Shown here: positions 1-10,412 of the stretch, piece by piece
Layout: every line of letters begins with the position of its first letter
How positions within the stretch are numbered: position 1 is the stretch's first letter
Assembly (NCBI GenBank): GCA_047967505.1
Contig: CM106539.1
Reading direction: 5' to 3' (one strand)
Length of the DNA: 64,000 nucleotides
Origin: Dipteris shenzhenensis
Lineage: Eukaryota > Polypodiophyta > Polypodiopsida > Gleicheniales
Notes under the pieces: model-generated
Told to the model about the DNA's origin: nothing
The model's input: only the letters and a program-made list of their open reading frames with translations
The model's database searches: none
Program-made: the position numbers and the translations under genes

Positions 1-195
1 CCTCCCTTCTCCTCCTCCCCCCTCCTCCTCCTGTGTCTCCCTCCTCCTCCTCCTCCCTCCTCCTCCCTTTCCCCCCATGCTCTTACACCTTCTTCCTCTC
101 CCACTCCTATGCTCCCCCTAAACCCTTAGTTCTAGAAGCCTACATACTGTGAATACCCTTCTCTTCCTACGGAAGCCGTGGGAAAAGAGCAAACA
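1..195 (+). mobile_element. 3' end of a Ty3/Gypsy LTR, cut by window edge
   Basis: The first ~80 bases are a CCT-rich pyrimidine tract. The segment then runs to a terminal ...CA immediately before a primer-binding site. The end matches the end of the LTR at 19255-20420: both carry cctacggaagcc(a/g)tggg shortly before the final ...AACA. It is therefore read as the U5 end of a 5' LTR in plus orientation, with the rest of the LTR lying outside the window. The same CCT-rich tract marks the other LTRs of this superfamily (50411-51422, and reverse-complemented at 4510-5582 and 9153-10180). Confidence 0.75.
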
Positions 196-197
196 TT

Positions 198-216
198 TGG
201 CGCCGTGTCAGGGAGA
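198..216 (+). other. Gypsy primer-binding site (PBS)
   Basis: The sequence TGGCGCCGTGTCAGGGAGA lies 2 bases after the LTR end. It resembles the TGGCGCCGTTG...GGGGA sites of Athila/Tat-type plant Gypsy elements, which are generally assigned to tRNA-Asp. It marks the start of the untranslated leader of a plus-strand element. Confidence 0.75.
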
Positions 217-560
217 CTAGCATCTCAAGTAATAAGTAAATATATGCAAGTATGTGTAAAAAACGAACTGCTATGAATTTGCATGAACTTAACACTCAAG
301 ATCAAGGAGAGTAGCATTTTTTCCCAACTCTAGTCAAACATATCAACCCCAAGCATCAACCTTGGGTTACTACCTTAAGAAAGTTTCTTTATTTCTTAAA
401 AATAAGCCACTTGAAAAACAAATCAAGCTAGGTAATTGATACAAATTCATAGAGCTTGCAATTTTGATCATTTCACTTTTTTATAGAAGAGCGATCTGAG
501 CTAACCATGAAAAGTTATGGCTCGGGAAGAGTTTAGGACCCTAACCCTCCTACACCCATT

Positions 561-570
561 CCTATAAAAA
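561..570 (+). promoter_or_regulatory. TATA-like motif inside Gypsy leader
   Basis: CCTATAAAAA lies about 360 bases after the PBS. The diverged leader at 51426 onward has CCTATAAAAC at 51731-51740, about 305 bases after its own PBS, in both cases just before a pyrimidine-rich stretch. A promoter function is inferred from position and conservation only. Confidence 0.3.
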
Positions 571-879
571 CCCACTCCACCATCTCATTCTTCTTCTTTC
601 ACATCTAGCCTCCATCCTCTTTCCCATTATGAGCCCTACGCAAGACACTCCTCCCTCTCCATGGACCACCACCCTACTCCCATCCTCACACAGTGAGTTA
701 TTTCGAGCCCTTCTCACAGCGATAGCCTAGCCATCCACCCACCGTCCATTCGCCCTCAACAATTATGTTACATCGAGAAAGACTTGGAGAGTATTCAGGT
801 GACCATCTCTTCCTCCCTTTAGATTTTCGTCAAAGTTTTCCATCCGTCAAGTTTCTTCCACCACCATTCCTCCCTTCGC

Positions 880-1460
880 CCTCCATCCTCTCCACCCCCC
901 AATCCCCTCCACCCCCCAATCCCCTCCACCCCCCAATCCCCTCCATCCCCTCCAACCCCCGATCCCCTCCACCCCCATGCCCACCCCCACCCCCCATACC
1001 TATTACCCCCCCCTCTCCACCCCCCCCTCCACCCCCCCCTCCATTTCCACCACCCCCCCCTCTCCCCCTTCACCCCCCCTCCTCTCTAACCCCCCACCAC
1101 CAACCCCTCCATTTCCTCCCCCCACACCCCCATCCGCCCCCCCCTCCCCTCTCCACCCCCTCCCTCCCTCCGTCTCCCACCCCCACCACCCCCCTTCCAA
1201 CCCCCCCCTCCACCCCCTCCATTTCCCCCCCCCTCTCTCCACCACCCCCTTTTACCACCACCACCCACCTCCATTCCCCCCCCCTCTCTCCATCCCCCCC
1301 CTCTTCCACCCCCCCCCCTCCTCTTTGTCCCCCCCCCCCTCTCCACCCCCCCTCCTTTCCACCACCCCCCCCCTTCCCCCCCCCCTCTCTATTCCCCCTC
1401 CCCTCCCCCCCCTCTCTGTTTCCCCCCCCTTCCACCCTCCCCCTCTCTCCTTGGTCGGTC
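880..1460. repeat. C-rich low-complexity tract (CCCCTCCA-type)
   Basis: About 600 bases are almost purely C and T with some A, built on imperfect cccctccacccc units. The strand asymmetry (polypyrimidine on plus, polypurine on minus) is extreme. Overlapping proline-rich frames on plus and glycine/arginine-rich frames on minus are compositional. Confidence 0.9.
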
Positions 1461-1794
1461 ACCCTCCTCTCCCTATCTCTTATCCATGGGCCTAGCTACC
1501 TTGCCGCCTAGTGGCTCGCACTGCCATTGGTGACATAGCCACCCGCCCCAGTGGCGGCGTAGCGACGGGCGATGTGCCTGTGACCACCCGCCTCCACATG
1601 CCCGCCTTCACCTGGACCACCTCCTCTCGTCGCTCCCTCTCCGCTCTAGCCTCAATCTCCTCCACTCCATCCTCCATCTCCTTCCTCCCCTCCTACTGCT
1701 CCCACTCCCCTCCACACCTCCCTCCCCACCCCCTCGACTCCACACCCTCACAGACCCCCCTCCCACCGCCGCCTAGCGCCACTCATCCCCCCCC

Positions 1795-1798
1795 CCAT

Positions 1799-1840
<42 letters not shown>

Positions 1841-1884
1841 CGCCACTCGTCCCCCCCCATGTTTATATATATATATATATATAT
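1795..1884. repeat. Duplicated TA microsatellite with C-run flank
   Basis: Two (TA)n runs (about 1801-1839 and 1864-1883) each follow the same C-run plus CATGTTTA context, separated by tagcgccactcgt. The flank was duplicated together with the dinucleotide array. Confidence 0.85.
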
Positions 1885-1920
1885 AAAAGAAACCCTAAAA
1901 CTAACCTAACCATAACTCTA

Positions 1921-2381
1921 ACCTAGGTTAGGTTAGTAAGGTAGGTTAGGTTAGTGAACCAGGTTCAATTAGCATTAACTCTCCCTAGTTAGTTTAACTA
2001 AAAGTAGTTAGTTAGGCTTACAATTAGGTTAGCATAACGTAGGGTAGACTAGTTACATTTTGGTTAGGTTGGACTAACTGTCCTTCAGTTAGTAGACTAA
2101 CTCTAGTTAGTTTACCTAAATGCAGCTAGTTAGGTTAGCCCCCCTTCCACCCTCCCCCCTCACCTAGGTTAGGTTAGTAAGGTAGGTTAGGATAGTGAAC
2201 CAATTTCAGTTAACATTCACTCTCCCTAGTTAGTTTAACTAAGTGTAGTTAGTTAGGCTTACAATTAGGTTAGAATAACATAGGGTAGACTAGTTACATT
2301 TTGGTTAGGTTAGACTAATTGTCCTTCAGTTAGTAGACTAACTCTAGTTAGTTTACCTAAATGTAGCTAGTTAGGTTAGCC
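1921..2381. repeat. 220-bp direct tandem duplication rich in AGGTTAGGTTAG
   Basis: Copy 1 (1921-2140) and copy 2 (2162-2381) begin with acctaggttaggttagtaag and end with agctagttaggttagc. They are separated by a 21-base C-rich spacer. Within each copy, short TTAGGT and TAGTTAG words recur, so an older, shorter repeat underlies the larger unit. No coding potential is seen. Confidence 0.85.
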
Positions 2382-2799
2382 ACAGTAATAAGATAGTTAC
2401 ACTAACTAGACACTTAGGAGAATAGGCTAGTTGGACTAACTGGGACCACCCTAGTCCAGTTCTCTCAGTTAGACTTGAAGCACATTCACACAACACTTTA
2501 GACCAAGGGACCCCCCCCACCAAAAAGACCCCATTTTACCCCTACTTCAACGCTTTGTATACTGCCCGTTTGGGACCCAAACTGAACCCCGTTTAAACCA
2601 CAGTTTCACACACAAAAACATCACGAAATGGGGCATCTTTCCAACCCATTGTACACCATTTTGGCATCCATATCACTCATTAATTTGCACCCCCATGTGG
2701 GCCTCTTTTTACACTAATTTGCTCATATATTTTCATCGTGACCTTCAATTGACGATCCATCTACACCGGCACAATGCCCTACACATGTGGGACAATCCT

Positions 2800-4024
2800 A
2801 GGCACATTATTAACATGATGGTCCCTACAACACTAACACATCTTAACCCTCCTAACACAACTACATCAACACCCGCACCTACGGCAGAGACACCCATTGC
2901 ACCAGTCGCCAAATCTGCATGCAGCTATGCTCCGACCAACACCTCTGACACCAACACTCACCAAACCCGCATACAACTCCACTACATCAAACTCCTCCGA
3001 CAATCCTCTACCCTGATTCCCCCCTTGAAATTCAAGAAATCCCTTTGACTCCTCCACAACACAACGTGGCTGGGCGCCATTGCGATGATGGGGATATTGA
3101 CCTCGATGCGGAGGGGAACAATTTCTTTAGTCGCAATAATTTTGGCAACAATAATAACAATCAAGGAAGGCACCCCCTGGGCAAACTTGAACTTTCCAAA
3201 TATAATGGTAGGGGCAATCTAACAGCATTTTGATGCCACATGCTGAGCAGGTGGAGATCGGTCCAATGAAACCAAGGTCATCTAGTTCCTCATGGACTTA
3301 ACCAATGAAGCCTCAGAATGGTACCTAGACCTCCTAGTGGAAGAAAGAGCCACATGGGACCTACTACAAACTCAATTCAAGAGGCACTTTCAAATGGAGA
3401 GACTCCTCTCTCCAACTAAGCAAGCTCGAACAAGGTCACCGAGAAGGTGTACGCATGTACCTGGGCAAGATGAAACAATTAATTGTCAAATGTGACCCAC
3501 GCCCTGATGCAAAGTACCTCACGGCCTGGTTCATTGCAGGACTAAGGAAGAAAATCCACAAAGACATGAACAAGATTAGTAGTTATGAAACATTCACTGC
3601 TGCTCATGTGGCAGCCATTGACATCGAGGATGGCATGACCGACACACCAGCAGTGATGATGGAAGATCCAGTGCAGGAGATAAGCAGAGATAAGCACTCT
3701 AAGAATGAAAAATCCAAGTCCACTGTTGAAATGTCTAATGAAGATCACCTAGAGGCCATGACCATGAATCTAAAAGAAGAAATGATGCATGCCATGGAAC
3801 ATAAGCTTCACATGTCTCAACCACCACGTCAGACTTATCCACGGCGAGAAAATATATGTTGCCCACACTGCATGGCCAATCATATAGCAAATGAATGCCC
3901 GGTCTTGAGAGCCAAGATCATTGTACAAGCAAATCCACTGCAAAGGTTGTGGTTCCATATCTGCATAGTCGATGGCCATGATGAAAATAGTTGCATCTTC
4001 AACATGCGCAACAACGCGCCTTGA
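2800..4024 (+). pseudogene. Ty3/Gypsy gag remnant with zinc-knuckle pair
   Basis: The segment encodes a decayed capsid/nucleocapsid protein spread over several frames. A Pro/Thr-rich N-terminal part (about 2820-2900) and an Asn-rich stretch near 3140 lead into retrotransposon-gag-like sequence (GKLELSKYNGRGNLTAF, then ASEWYLDLL and LLQTQFKRHFQ at 3310-3390). A longer frame at 3455-4024 carries MKQLIVKCDPRPDAKYL, a charged region and two Cys/His clusters: CPHCMANHIANECP (about 3862-3903) and a second degenerate one ending ICIVDGHDENSC. Stops and frameshifts near 3232 and 3490 break the frame. No protease or RT follows; the element is cut off before 4.5 kb. Confidence 0.7.
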
Positions 4025-4099
4025 CCCCAGCAATACCAACCGGCACCCATACTAGTGTACAGGAAACCAGAGCATCATGATGGCTATAACTAGACAACT

Positions 4100-4495
4100 A
4101 TCCATGCAAAATATTTTTTCAAGCCCTTAAATTAAGGCCAATCCTAAAGACATTAAGGGCAATCATAAAATAAATATATGGATTTTTAAAATAAGACCAT
4201 AATTCATAAGACCAAAATTCATAACAAGTTTGAATGTATATTAACAAGCTTGTATTCATAGGATCTATTGCAACTGCCACGCTGGCTAGTATGCAATCAC
4301 CACAATTGTTAAATTTTGATTATAGGTTTTGTGGCATGGTTGATTTGACCAACCAAATCCATGCAAAATATTTTTTAAAGCCCTTAAATTAAAGCCAATC
4401 CTTAAAAAACTAAGGGAAATCCTAAAGCATAAATCGAATCCATAAGACCAAAATTCATAACAATTTTGTATTAACAAGCTTATATTGCAAAAAAG
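4100..4495. repeat. Two diverged direct copies, ~150 bp
   Basis: Copy 1 begins at 4100 and copy 2 at 4357, each with atccatgcaaaatatttttt. Both continue through cccttaaatta, cataagaccaaaattcataac and attaacaagctt. The second copy ends next to the left LTR at 4510. AT-rich, with no coding potential. Confidence 0.7.
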
Positions 4496-4509
4496 TGATG
4501 TTCTATTGG

Positions 4510-5582
4510 TGTTGTCACTGTTTCTCCCAAGTGCAGGTTCCGAGGGTTTTGTTCACCTATAGTCATGTCATTTCTCATTGTAGCATAGGTGTTCACAAGT
4601 GTAGTATAAATCCTCGGGTCGAGTTCCGGTGAGAGGTGTAGCCTAAAGCATGGAAAGCAAATCTCATGTGTGCATAGGTGAGAAAGAGGGCTCGATCATA
4701 ACAATTGATGGAGGCTCTTGCCTCCACAGGAGTTCAAGGGTTTAGAAGGGGATTTTAGGGTTTGGAAAGGAGACAGTTCAGAGAGCTATCTAGGAGTTCC
4801 AGGGTTTAGAGGGGGTTGCAGGGCTTAGGAGGAGTCCAAGGTTGAGGAGTGGAGAGCTAAACTCCTTCACGGTTTCGAGAATAAGGGTTGAGGAGGAGGG
4901 ACAATGAAGGACGAGGAAGAGGGAGGAGAGTGGAGGAGGGAGGGAGGAGGAGGAGAAAGGAGGAGGAGGAGGAGGAGGAGAAGGAGAAGGAGGAGGGAGG
5001 AGGAGGAGGAGGGAGGAAGGAGGAGGAGGAGGGAGTACCAAGGGTAAGGGCATGCTAGAACAAGATAGTGTAAGAGAGCATGGATGCAATGGAGATCAAT
5101 CACATGAACACAATAGTGAGCTTGAACACTGAGCCCCAAAGAGGAGGAGCTTCATTCCATTGAGACATAGTTATACATGTTGGTCTCTACACAATCCGTA
5201 GGTACCTCCGTAGTGGGACCTCTTTTGTAGTAGACCTTTTGGACAAGAGTCCCTCCACTTTTGGGGGGGACCTTTTGGGTCTCTACAAAAAGTGGGGGGA
5301 CCTTTTAGGTCTCTACACAAAATGGAGGGACCTCAAAAAGTGTAGGCTTTTAGTATTTCTCTCTCTATATTTAGTCTTTCTCTCTCTAGATCCTGATTTT
5401 GCAAGTATGATTGGATCTTTTCTATAGAGGATTTTGGCTATCCTCATCCTTTAAGATTCATCATACCATCTTTCAGGCTCAAGGTATTATAAGCAAAGCT
5501 TTGCCGCTACTCTACACACACATTGCTCTCATAGTTGTTGTCCTAGACTGCACTTCTGGCTCTTGTTGCCATACGGTTAACA
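4510..5582 (-). repeat. 3' LTR of minus-strand Gypsy element
   Basis: In element orientation this 1073-bp LTR starts TGTTAACCGTATGG at 5582 and ends ...GACAACA at 4510. It shares its whole layout with 9153-10180: the ttgcaaaatcaggat and tcttttctatagagg region, repeated 'gggacctttt' words (5210-5330), and a GGA-rich purine tract on plus (4915-5035). A purine-rich ccaggggagt (element strand) abuts its inner edge at 5583-5592 and is a candidate polypurine tract. Confidence 0.75.
4915..5035. repeat. GGA-rich purine tract within LTR
   Basis: Imperfect (GGA)n/(GGAA)n on the plus strand inside the Gypsy LTR. The equivalent tract lies at 9530-9625, with reverse-complement CCT tracts in plus-oriented LTRs at 1-80, 19735-19880 and 50875-51005. 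Ser/Leu/Pro runs on the minus strand here are compositional. Confidence 0.85.
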
Positions 5583-5865
5583 ACTCCCCTGGACCGATTT
5601 GATTACCCATCCTCAGGCTATGGTTGAGTCTACAAATGATGTTGTGTTGTAGTTGTCTTTACCTAATGAGTACGGTAAAGATGGTGGTGGTGATGGATGG
5701 AGCAAGCTTTTTGTCAATCTTTTCCTTGTAATCCACGAACACCATAGATTGCTTGCTCAATTTTTAAGAAAAAAATGTCAACCATTTCTTAAAACAAACA
5801 CACATTACACCCTTGAAGAGATATGGCCATATTTGAAAGGGGCGACTTATTGTTTGATCATCTAT

Positions 5866-8090
5866 CTATTGATTTGGATTGAAGCTAAGGTTGGGCAAAT
5901 GGTCATCAATGGTGAGGGACACCTCCAAGATTACTACTAAGGCTTCACTAGATTTTGCACTTTCCTTGAGTGTTTTTTCATACCTGCCTTGCATAATTGA
6001 TGCATGTTTGTCCAAGTCTCTGATGAGTGTTTCCTCACTTGTCCATTTGATTTTAGAGTTTCTATTGATTAATGGCCAATTGCGAGGAGCACTATCTGGA
6101 TCATGATGATTGGCATCCCACCGATAGCAATGGGGTACCGCATCAAATGTGGGATGCATTCGAAAGGAAGATGGAGCTTGTAAGTATTCAAGGAGCTAAT
6201 TTTCATTGAGTAGCTTTAGTCTACGCCAAGCAAGCTGTGGCTCCAATTTGATGCTAATGTTTGAAGTGATTTGTGCTTGGCAGATACTCGTTGAAATTCC
6301 GGAGAGGTCCCATCCTCCTCTTGACTACATGTTCGGGTATTGCCTCAAAAAATCACCAATGGGATTATCGGGCATGGGAATCCTATCTATATCTTGTTGC
6401 AACTCCCATGTGGGTGTGGGAATTGGATTATCCAATTCTTGAATCTCATTGATGGAGTCATTAATGGTGTCTTCCATTGAAAACTCAAGGGATATTGAAG
6501 GAATATATGGTCTTGGGAGAGAGAAAGAGCTTATAGGGGAAAAGCTTGAGGTCAAAGCAAGTAGTGAATTTGAGAAGCAAGAAGTAGGGATGTTGGTGGA
6601 AAGTGGAGGGAGAGCAGAGCAAATTGATTTAGCAACTTGATAGTCCTCAAGGGATGGATTGTCAAGTGTTTGAAAAAAGTTAGGTGCAACTGGATGATAG
6701 GAGTAAGATTCTTGGATTAGGCAATAGTGTTGAGAGACATGGGCAAAGAGGCAAGGCAAGGGATATGGGTTAGCATGGATTTCTAGAAAGGTATGGAGGA
6801 TAATATTGGATACTACATGTAACATTTTTATTTGCAAGTGTTTCCAAAGTGTGTGTATTCTTCCTTCAAGGTGATCCTCTTGCTAGAGGACCGCAACAAG
6901 ATCTTGGTATAATGTAGTGATGCCTTGTAGCAAAAGATCATGTGCTGACCCCTCCACATTGTCATCGGCTTGATCTAGTAGTTGAATTTCCAACTTGGAA
7001 ATTATTGACTTTTGATTTTGCCACTCCATGCAATTGTCTTTATACTTACCTAGTGTGGAGGTGTATGCAAGCTTTAGACTATTGAATTGTTGAGCTACTT
7101 TTGGATGCCCTAGAAATTGATCATTAAGCATGTGGACTTGGAGTATCTCTTGCTCTTGAGCATCTAGTTCTGCTGTGGTGTTCACAAGTATCTCTCTTGA
7201 TGCCATGCATTCCTTCTCTAGTGCGCTGCAATTTGAAATTTACCTTCTTTGAGGTTGTTCCGCAACTCATTGTTTGTGTCTAATCTAGCATGGAGTTGAT
7301 CCTTTTTAAGTAGTAATCTTTCATTTAAGTGCACCATTTGCTTCTTGATATCATCACAAGTGGCTTGCATTTGGGAGAGGGAGAGGGATAACTCAACCTT
7401 TTCCTTTTGGTTCAAGGCAGCAAATAGCTGTAGGTTTTTTTTGTTGGAGAGAAACTATGGCTTGTATGGCATCCTTTCTACTTTCTACTAGAGCATTTTG
7501 CATTTTATGCAAGGAGCTACTTCTACATTTGTTCTGCCATGCTTTCCTTGAGCTTAATCATTTCAATCTTGACACTTTGCAACTTGGTTTGGAGCGATGG
7601 GAGCATCTGTCTTTCCATATCTCTTTCCTGCTCATCGGATGCCATGGTCGCAAATAATTGAGACCATTGTTATAACTACTGGCTATAATGTTGTATGATC
7701 TAGACTATGCTATGGCCTTACTTGTATTGGACATACAGTTGAATCCCATGTGCCCATGTGGAATGTTGATCTATTTCTTGAATAACAGTCTGTTGTATGG
7801 TGCCACTAGACACATTTGAGGGTTGTGACTCCAGAGTCATGGAGTCGTCAACATTGGTGGCTTGAGTCGATCCATGTTATCTGCATTGAGAGTAGGTGGA
7901 GGGTCTAATTCCCATTTTGGAAATAATATCAATGTTTCAAAGTCCTCCATATCTTGTGTTGAGAGGGGTGTAGATTCTTCCTCTTGCTCTATTGCAAACC
8001 CAATTATTATGGCCAATAGATGGGCAATGTAGCTTTTTCCATTATGTGTAGTGGATACATAATTGGTTAGCAGCAAGGATATATGTTGAG
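5866..8090 (-). pseudogene. Third ORF downstream of Gypsy integrase: acidic and coiled-coil protein remnant
   Basis: I do not recognise this protein. Minus-strand frames follow one another in order between integrase and the 3' LTR. First comes a piece with a hydrophobic run (YIAHLLAIIIGFAI) and then acidic residues (7837-8076). Next is a heptad-like, Gln/Lys/Glu-rich stretch (about 7650-7218, with MASDEQERDMERQML near its start and LNERLLLKKDQLHARLD later). Then come 6883-7206 (AELDAQEQEILQVHMLNDQ, ISKLEIQLLDQADDN), a Pro/Ser-rich part (6325-6837) and a short charged part (5866-6159). Several frameshifts and stops join the pieces. The position matches the env-like/extra ORF slot of Athila-type elements, but the coiled-coil character is not a standard envelope. 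It could instead be a captured host gene. Confidence 0.4.
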
Positions 8091-8389
8091 ACTAGTCTTG
8101 TAGTTTTTCTCTACAAAGGAGTGTAAGAGTTTTTACTAACATATAATTTTTTCTCACTCGTGTATGATTGAAAATGTCAACAAAAACTTAGCTACCTATT
8201 TGCATATGGGATCCAAAATCATATTATGGCATATTCCCTCGCTTTGTGACTTTCTGTTAAGTGGGAATAAATCTTGAATCTGAGAGAATCTTGCATCCAA
8301 ATGTTTCATTAGATATTCTTCTTGTGCCTCTAGAAATGAGAAAGCCTCCTGCATAGTGGATCTATTGAGGTAGATCTATAAGGGATTTT

Positions 8390-8970
8390 CTTTACCTTAT
8401 GGACTTTGGTATTATACAGCAAAACCAGGTCACCTTCCTTGATCTCTTTGTCTTTAAGGTTTCTATCAAATCGTGCCTTCCTTCTTCATTTTTCTGTTGT
8501 CATGGTGGCATGGTAGGCAACTAATCTAATCTCTATATGCTTCTCTAATTGGTAGAGTTTTTCTTTCAATGATGCATGATTTCCCATATGTTCTTGTATT
8601 GCTATGTGTAGATTGGGTATTACAAATTCCAATGGAACCATAGCTTCAAGGCTGTACACCAATCGAAAAGGTGTATTTCATGTACTAACCTTGAGTGTGG
8701 TTCAGTATGCCATAACGCTGCATATAGTTTCTCTGCCCAATCAGAACACTTTGGTTCTACTATCTTGATTAGGACACTGCATAAAATTTTGTTCATGGAT
8801 TCGGTTTGTCCATTTCCTTGGGGGTAGTAAGGTGTGATCTTTCTATGGATAACCATAAATCTAGACAAGAGTTCTTGGATGACCTCATTGACAAAATGTG
8901 TGCCTCTATCTAACACGATTTCAATGGGATATCCAAATCGGGTGATCACATTCTCGTACAAGAACCTTGT
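8390..8970 (-). pseudogene. Gypsy integrase, C-terminal catalytic part
   Basis: The minus-strand frame at 8620-8961 reads FGYPIEIVLDRGTHFVNEVI and then HRKITPYYPQGNGQTES. These hold the second Asp and the Glu of the DDE integrase core. After a frameshift, the C-terminal linker seen in the parallel plus copy (17985-18290: EKRRRKAWFDRN, EGDLVFLYN) continues to about 8390. The N-terminal zinc domain and first Asp are absent; the sequence gives way to an inverted LTR end at about 8999. Confidence 0.8.
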
Positions 8971-8998
8971 GCTGCTTCTGGGATCTACCTTTTTTACT

Positions 8999-9291
8999 GC
9001 TTTAGCTTACACGTCTCACCGAAACATGACCCAAGGACCTATGCTACACTTGTGAACACCTATGCTACAATGAGCAATGACACGACTGTAGGTGGCCAAC
9101 ACCCTCGAAACCTGCACTTGGGAGAAATAGTGACAACATTTTGGCACCAAAATGTCGTCACTATTTCTCCCAAGTGCAGGTTCCGAGGGTGTTGACCACC
9201 TACAGTCGTGTCGTTGCTCATTAAATCATAGGTGTTCACAAGTGTAGCATAGGTCCTCAGTTCGTGTTACGGTGAGAGGTGTAGGCTAAAG
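8999..9291. repeat. Large inverted repeat: two LTR ends joined tail to tail
   Basis: The left arm (8999-9146) is the last ~145 bp of a plus-oriented LTR. The right arm (9146-9291) is the matching end of the minus-oriented LTR that starts at 9153. The arms meet at acattttggcaccaaaatgt (about 9136-9155), where the PBS-like TTTTGG/CACC is shared. Matches include cacttgggagaaatagtgac against gtcactatttctcccaagtg. Confidence 0.9.
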
Positions 9292-10180
9292 CATGGAAAG
9301 AAGATCTCATACGTGCATGGGTGAGAAAGAGGGCTCGATCATAACGATTGATGGAGGCTCTCACTTCCACGGGAGTTCAAGGGTTTAGAAGGGATTTCAA
9401 GGTTCAAAAAGGGGACAAGGTTGAGAGAGCTATCTAGGAGTTCCAGGGTTTAGAGGGGGTTACAAGGTTTAGGAGGATTCCAAGGTTGAGGAGTGGAGAG
9501 CTACTTTCCTTCACGGTTTTGAGGGGTAAGGGTTGAGGAGGAGGGATGAGGAAGGAGGAGGAAGAGGGAGGAGAGTGGAGGAGGGAGGGAGGAGGAGGAG
9601 GAGGAGGAAGGAGGAGGATAAGGGAGTACAAGGGTAAGGGTATGCTAGAATAGGATAGTGTAAGAGAGCATGAATGCAATGGAGATCAATCACATGAACA
9701 CAATAGTGAGCTTGAACACTAAACCCCAAAGAGTGGGAGCTTCATTCCATTGAGAGATATTTATACATGTTGGTCTCTACACAATCCGGAGGTACCTCCG
9801 TGGTGAGCCCTCTTTTGTAGGAGACCTTTTGGACAGGAGTCCCTCCACTTTTGGGGGGGACATTTTGGGCCTCTACACAAAGTGGGGGGACCATTTGGGT
9901 TTCTACACAAAGAGGAGGGACCCTTTAGGTCTCTACACAAAGTTGAGGAACCTCAAAAAGCGTAGTCTTTTAGTCTTTTGTCTCTCTAGATTTAGTATTT
10001 CTCTCTCTAGTTCCTGACTTTGCAAGAGTTTTTTGTCTATCCTCACCCTTTAAGATTTATTATACCATATTTTAGGCTCAAGGTATTACAAGCGGTGCTT
10101 GCCGCTACTCTACACACACAATGCTCTCATAGTTGTTGTCCTAGACTTCACTTCTGGCCCTTGTTGCCACAGGGTTAACA
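9153..10180 (-). repeat. 5' LTR of minus-strand Gypsy element
   Basis: The 1028-bp LTR is closely similar to 4510-5582 across its length. It carries the GGA tract (9530-9625), the repeated tttgggtctctacacaaag words (9840-9960) and the end ...ttgttgccacagggttaaca at 10180. A few bases of a PBS-like ttttggtgcc (element strand) adjoin its inner edge before the palindromic junction. Confidence 0.75.
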
Positions 10181-10412
10181 ATCGGTACAAGATCGCTCAG
10201 CGTAGCAAGAAAGTGCTCTGCTCATTTCTATGTACAACTTTCAAGTTTATCCAGTTCCTAACATTGGAAAAACTCTCATAATGTAAATTCTTTGGTCTGA
10301 TTGGCTTGTGAATGTGGACCACATACCATCCACACAAAAACAAGAAAAAAACTCACCCCCATGGGACTCAAACATGTATCTCATGTGGAATGAATTAGGC
10401 AGATTGCATGAC
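10181..10412. other. Intergenic, nothing recognised
   Basis: The sequence begins with atcgg, the candidate right half of the target duplication of the element at 4510-10180. I see no coding or repeat structure before the tandem duplication that starts near 10413. Confidence 0.4.

Larger units (their letters stand above)
217..2690 (+). other. Long untranslated leader of the plus-strand Gypsy element
   Basis: About 2.5 kb separates the PBS from the first gag-like sequence. It holds a TATA-like motif at 561-570, an extreme C-rich stretch (about 880-1460), TA microsatellites (about 1801-1884) and a 220-bp tandem duplication (1921-2381). No convincing protein was seen; reading frames in the C-rich stretch are proline and serine runs that follow from base composition. 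Long leaders occur in plant Gypsy elements. Some of this length could be later insertion. Confidence 0.5.
4510..10180 (-). mobile_element. Rearranged Ty3/Gypsy element, minus strand
   Basis: Two LTRs of about 1.05 kb (4510-5582 and 9153-10180) lie in the same minus orientation. The flanking pentamers are attgg (4505-4509) and atcgg (10181-10185), a 4-of-5 match expected for an ageing target-site duplication. Reading leftwards from the right (5') LTR, there is a short PBS-like remnant, then an inverted LTR tail (8999-9146), an integrase C-terminal remnant (8390-8970), a decayed coiled-coil ORF region (5866-8090) and the 3' LTR. Gag, protease and RT are missing, so the interior has lost and rearranged sequence. 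The 5 bp that match make one original insertion likely. Confidence 0.65.

Noticed and set aside
765-1511. 248-residue proline-rich open frame on plus and Gly/Arg-rich frames on minus
   Set aside because: Produced by an almost pure C/T tract; several frames are open at once on both strands, and no non-repetitive domain is present.
4790-5139. Ser/Leu/Pro-rich minus frames (also 9434-9729)
   Set aside because: They read through the GGA tract of a Gypsy LTR and are compositional.
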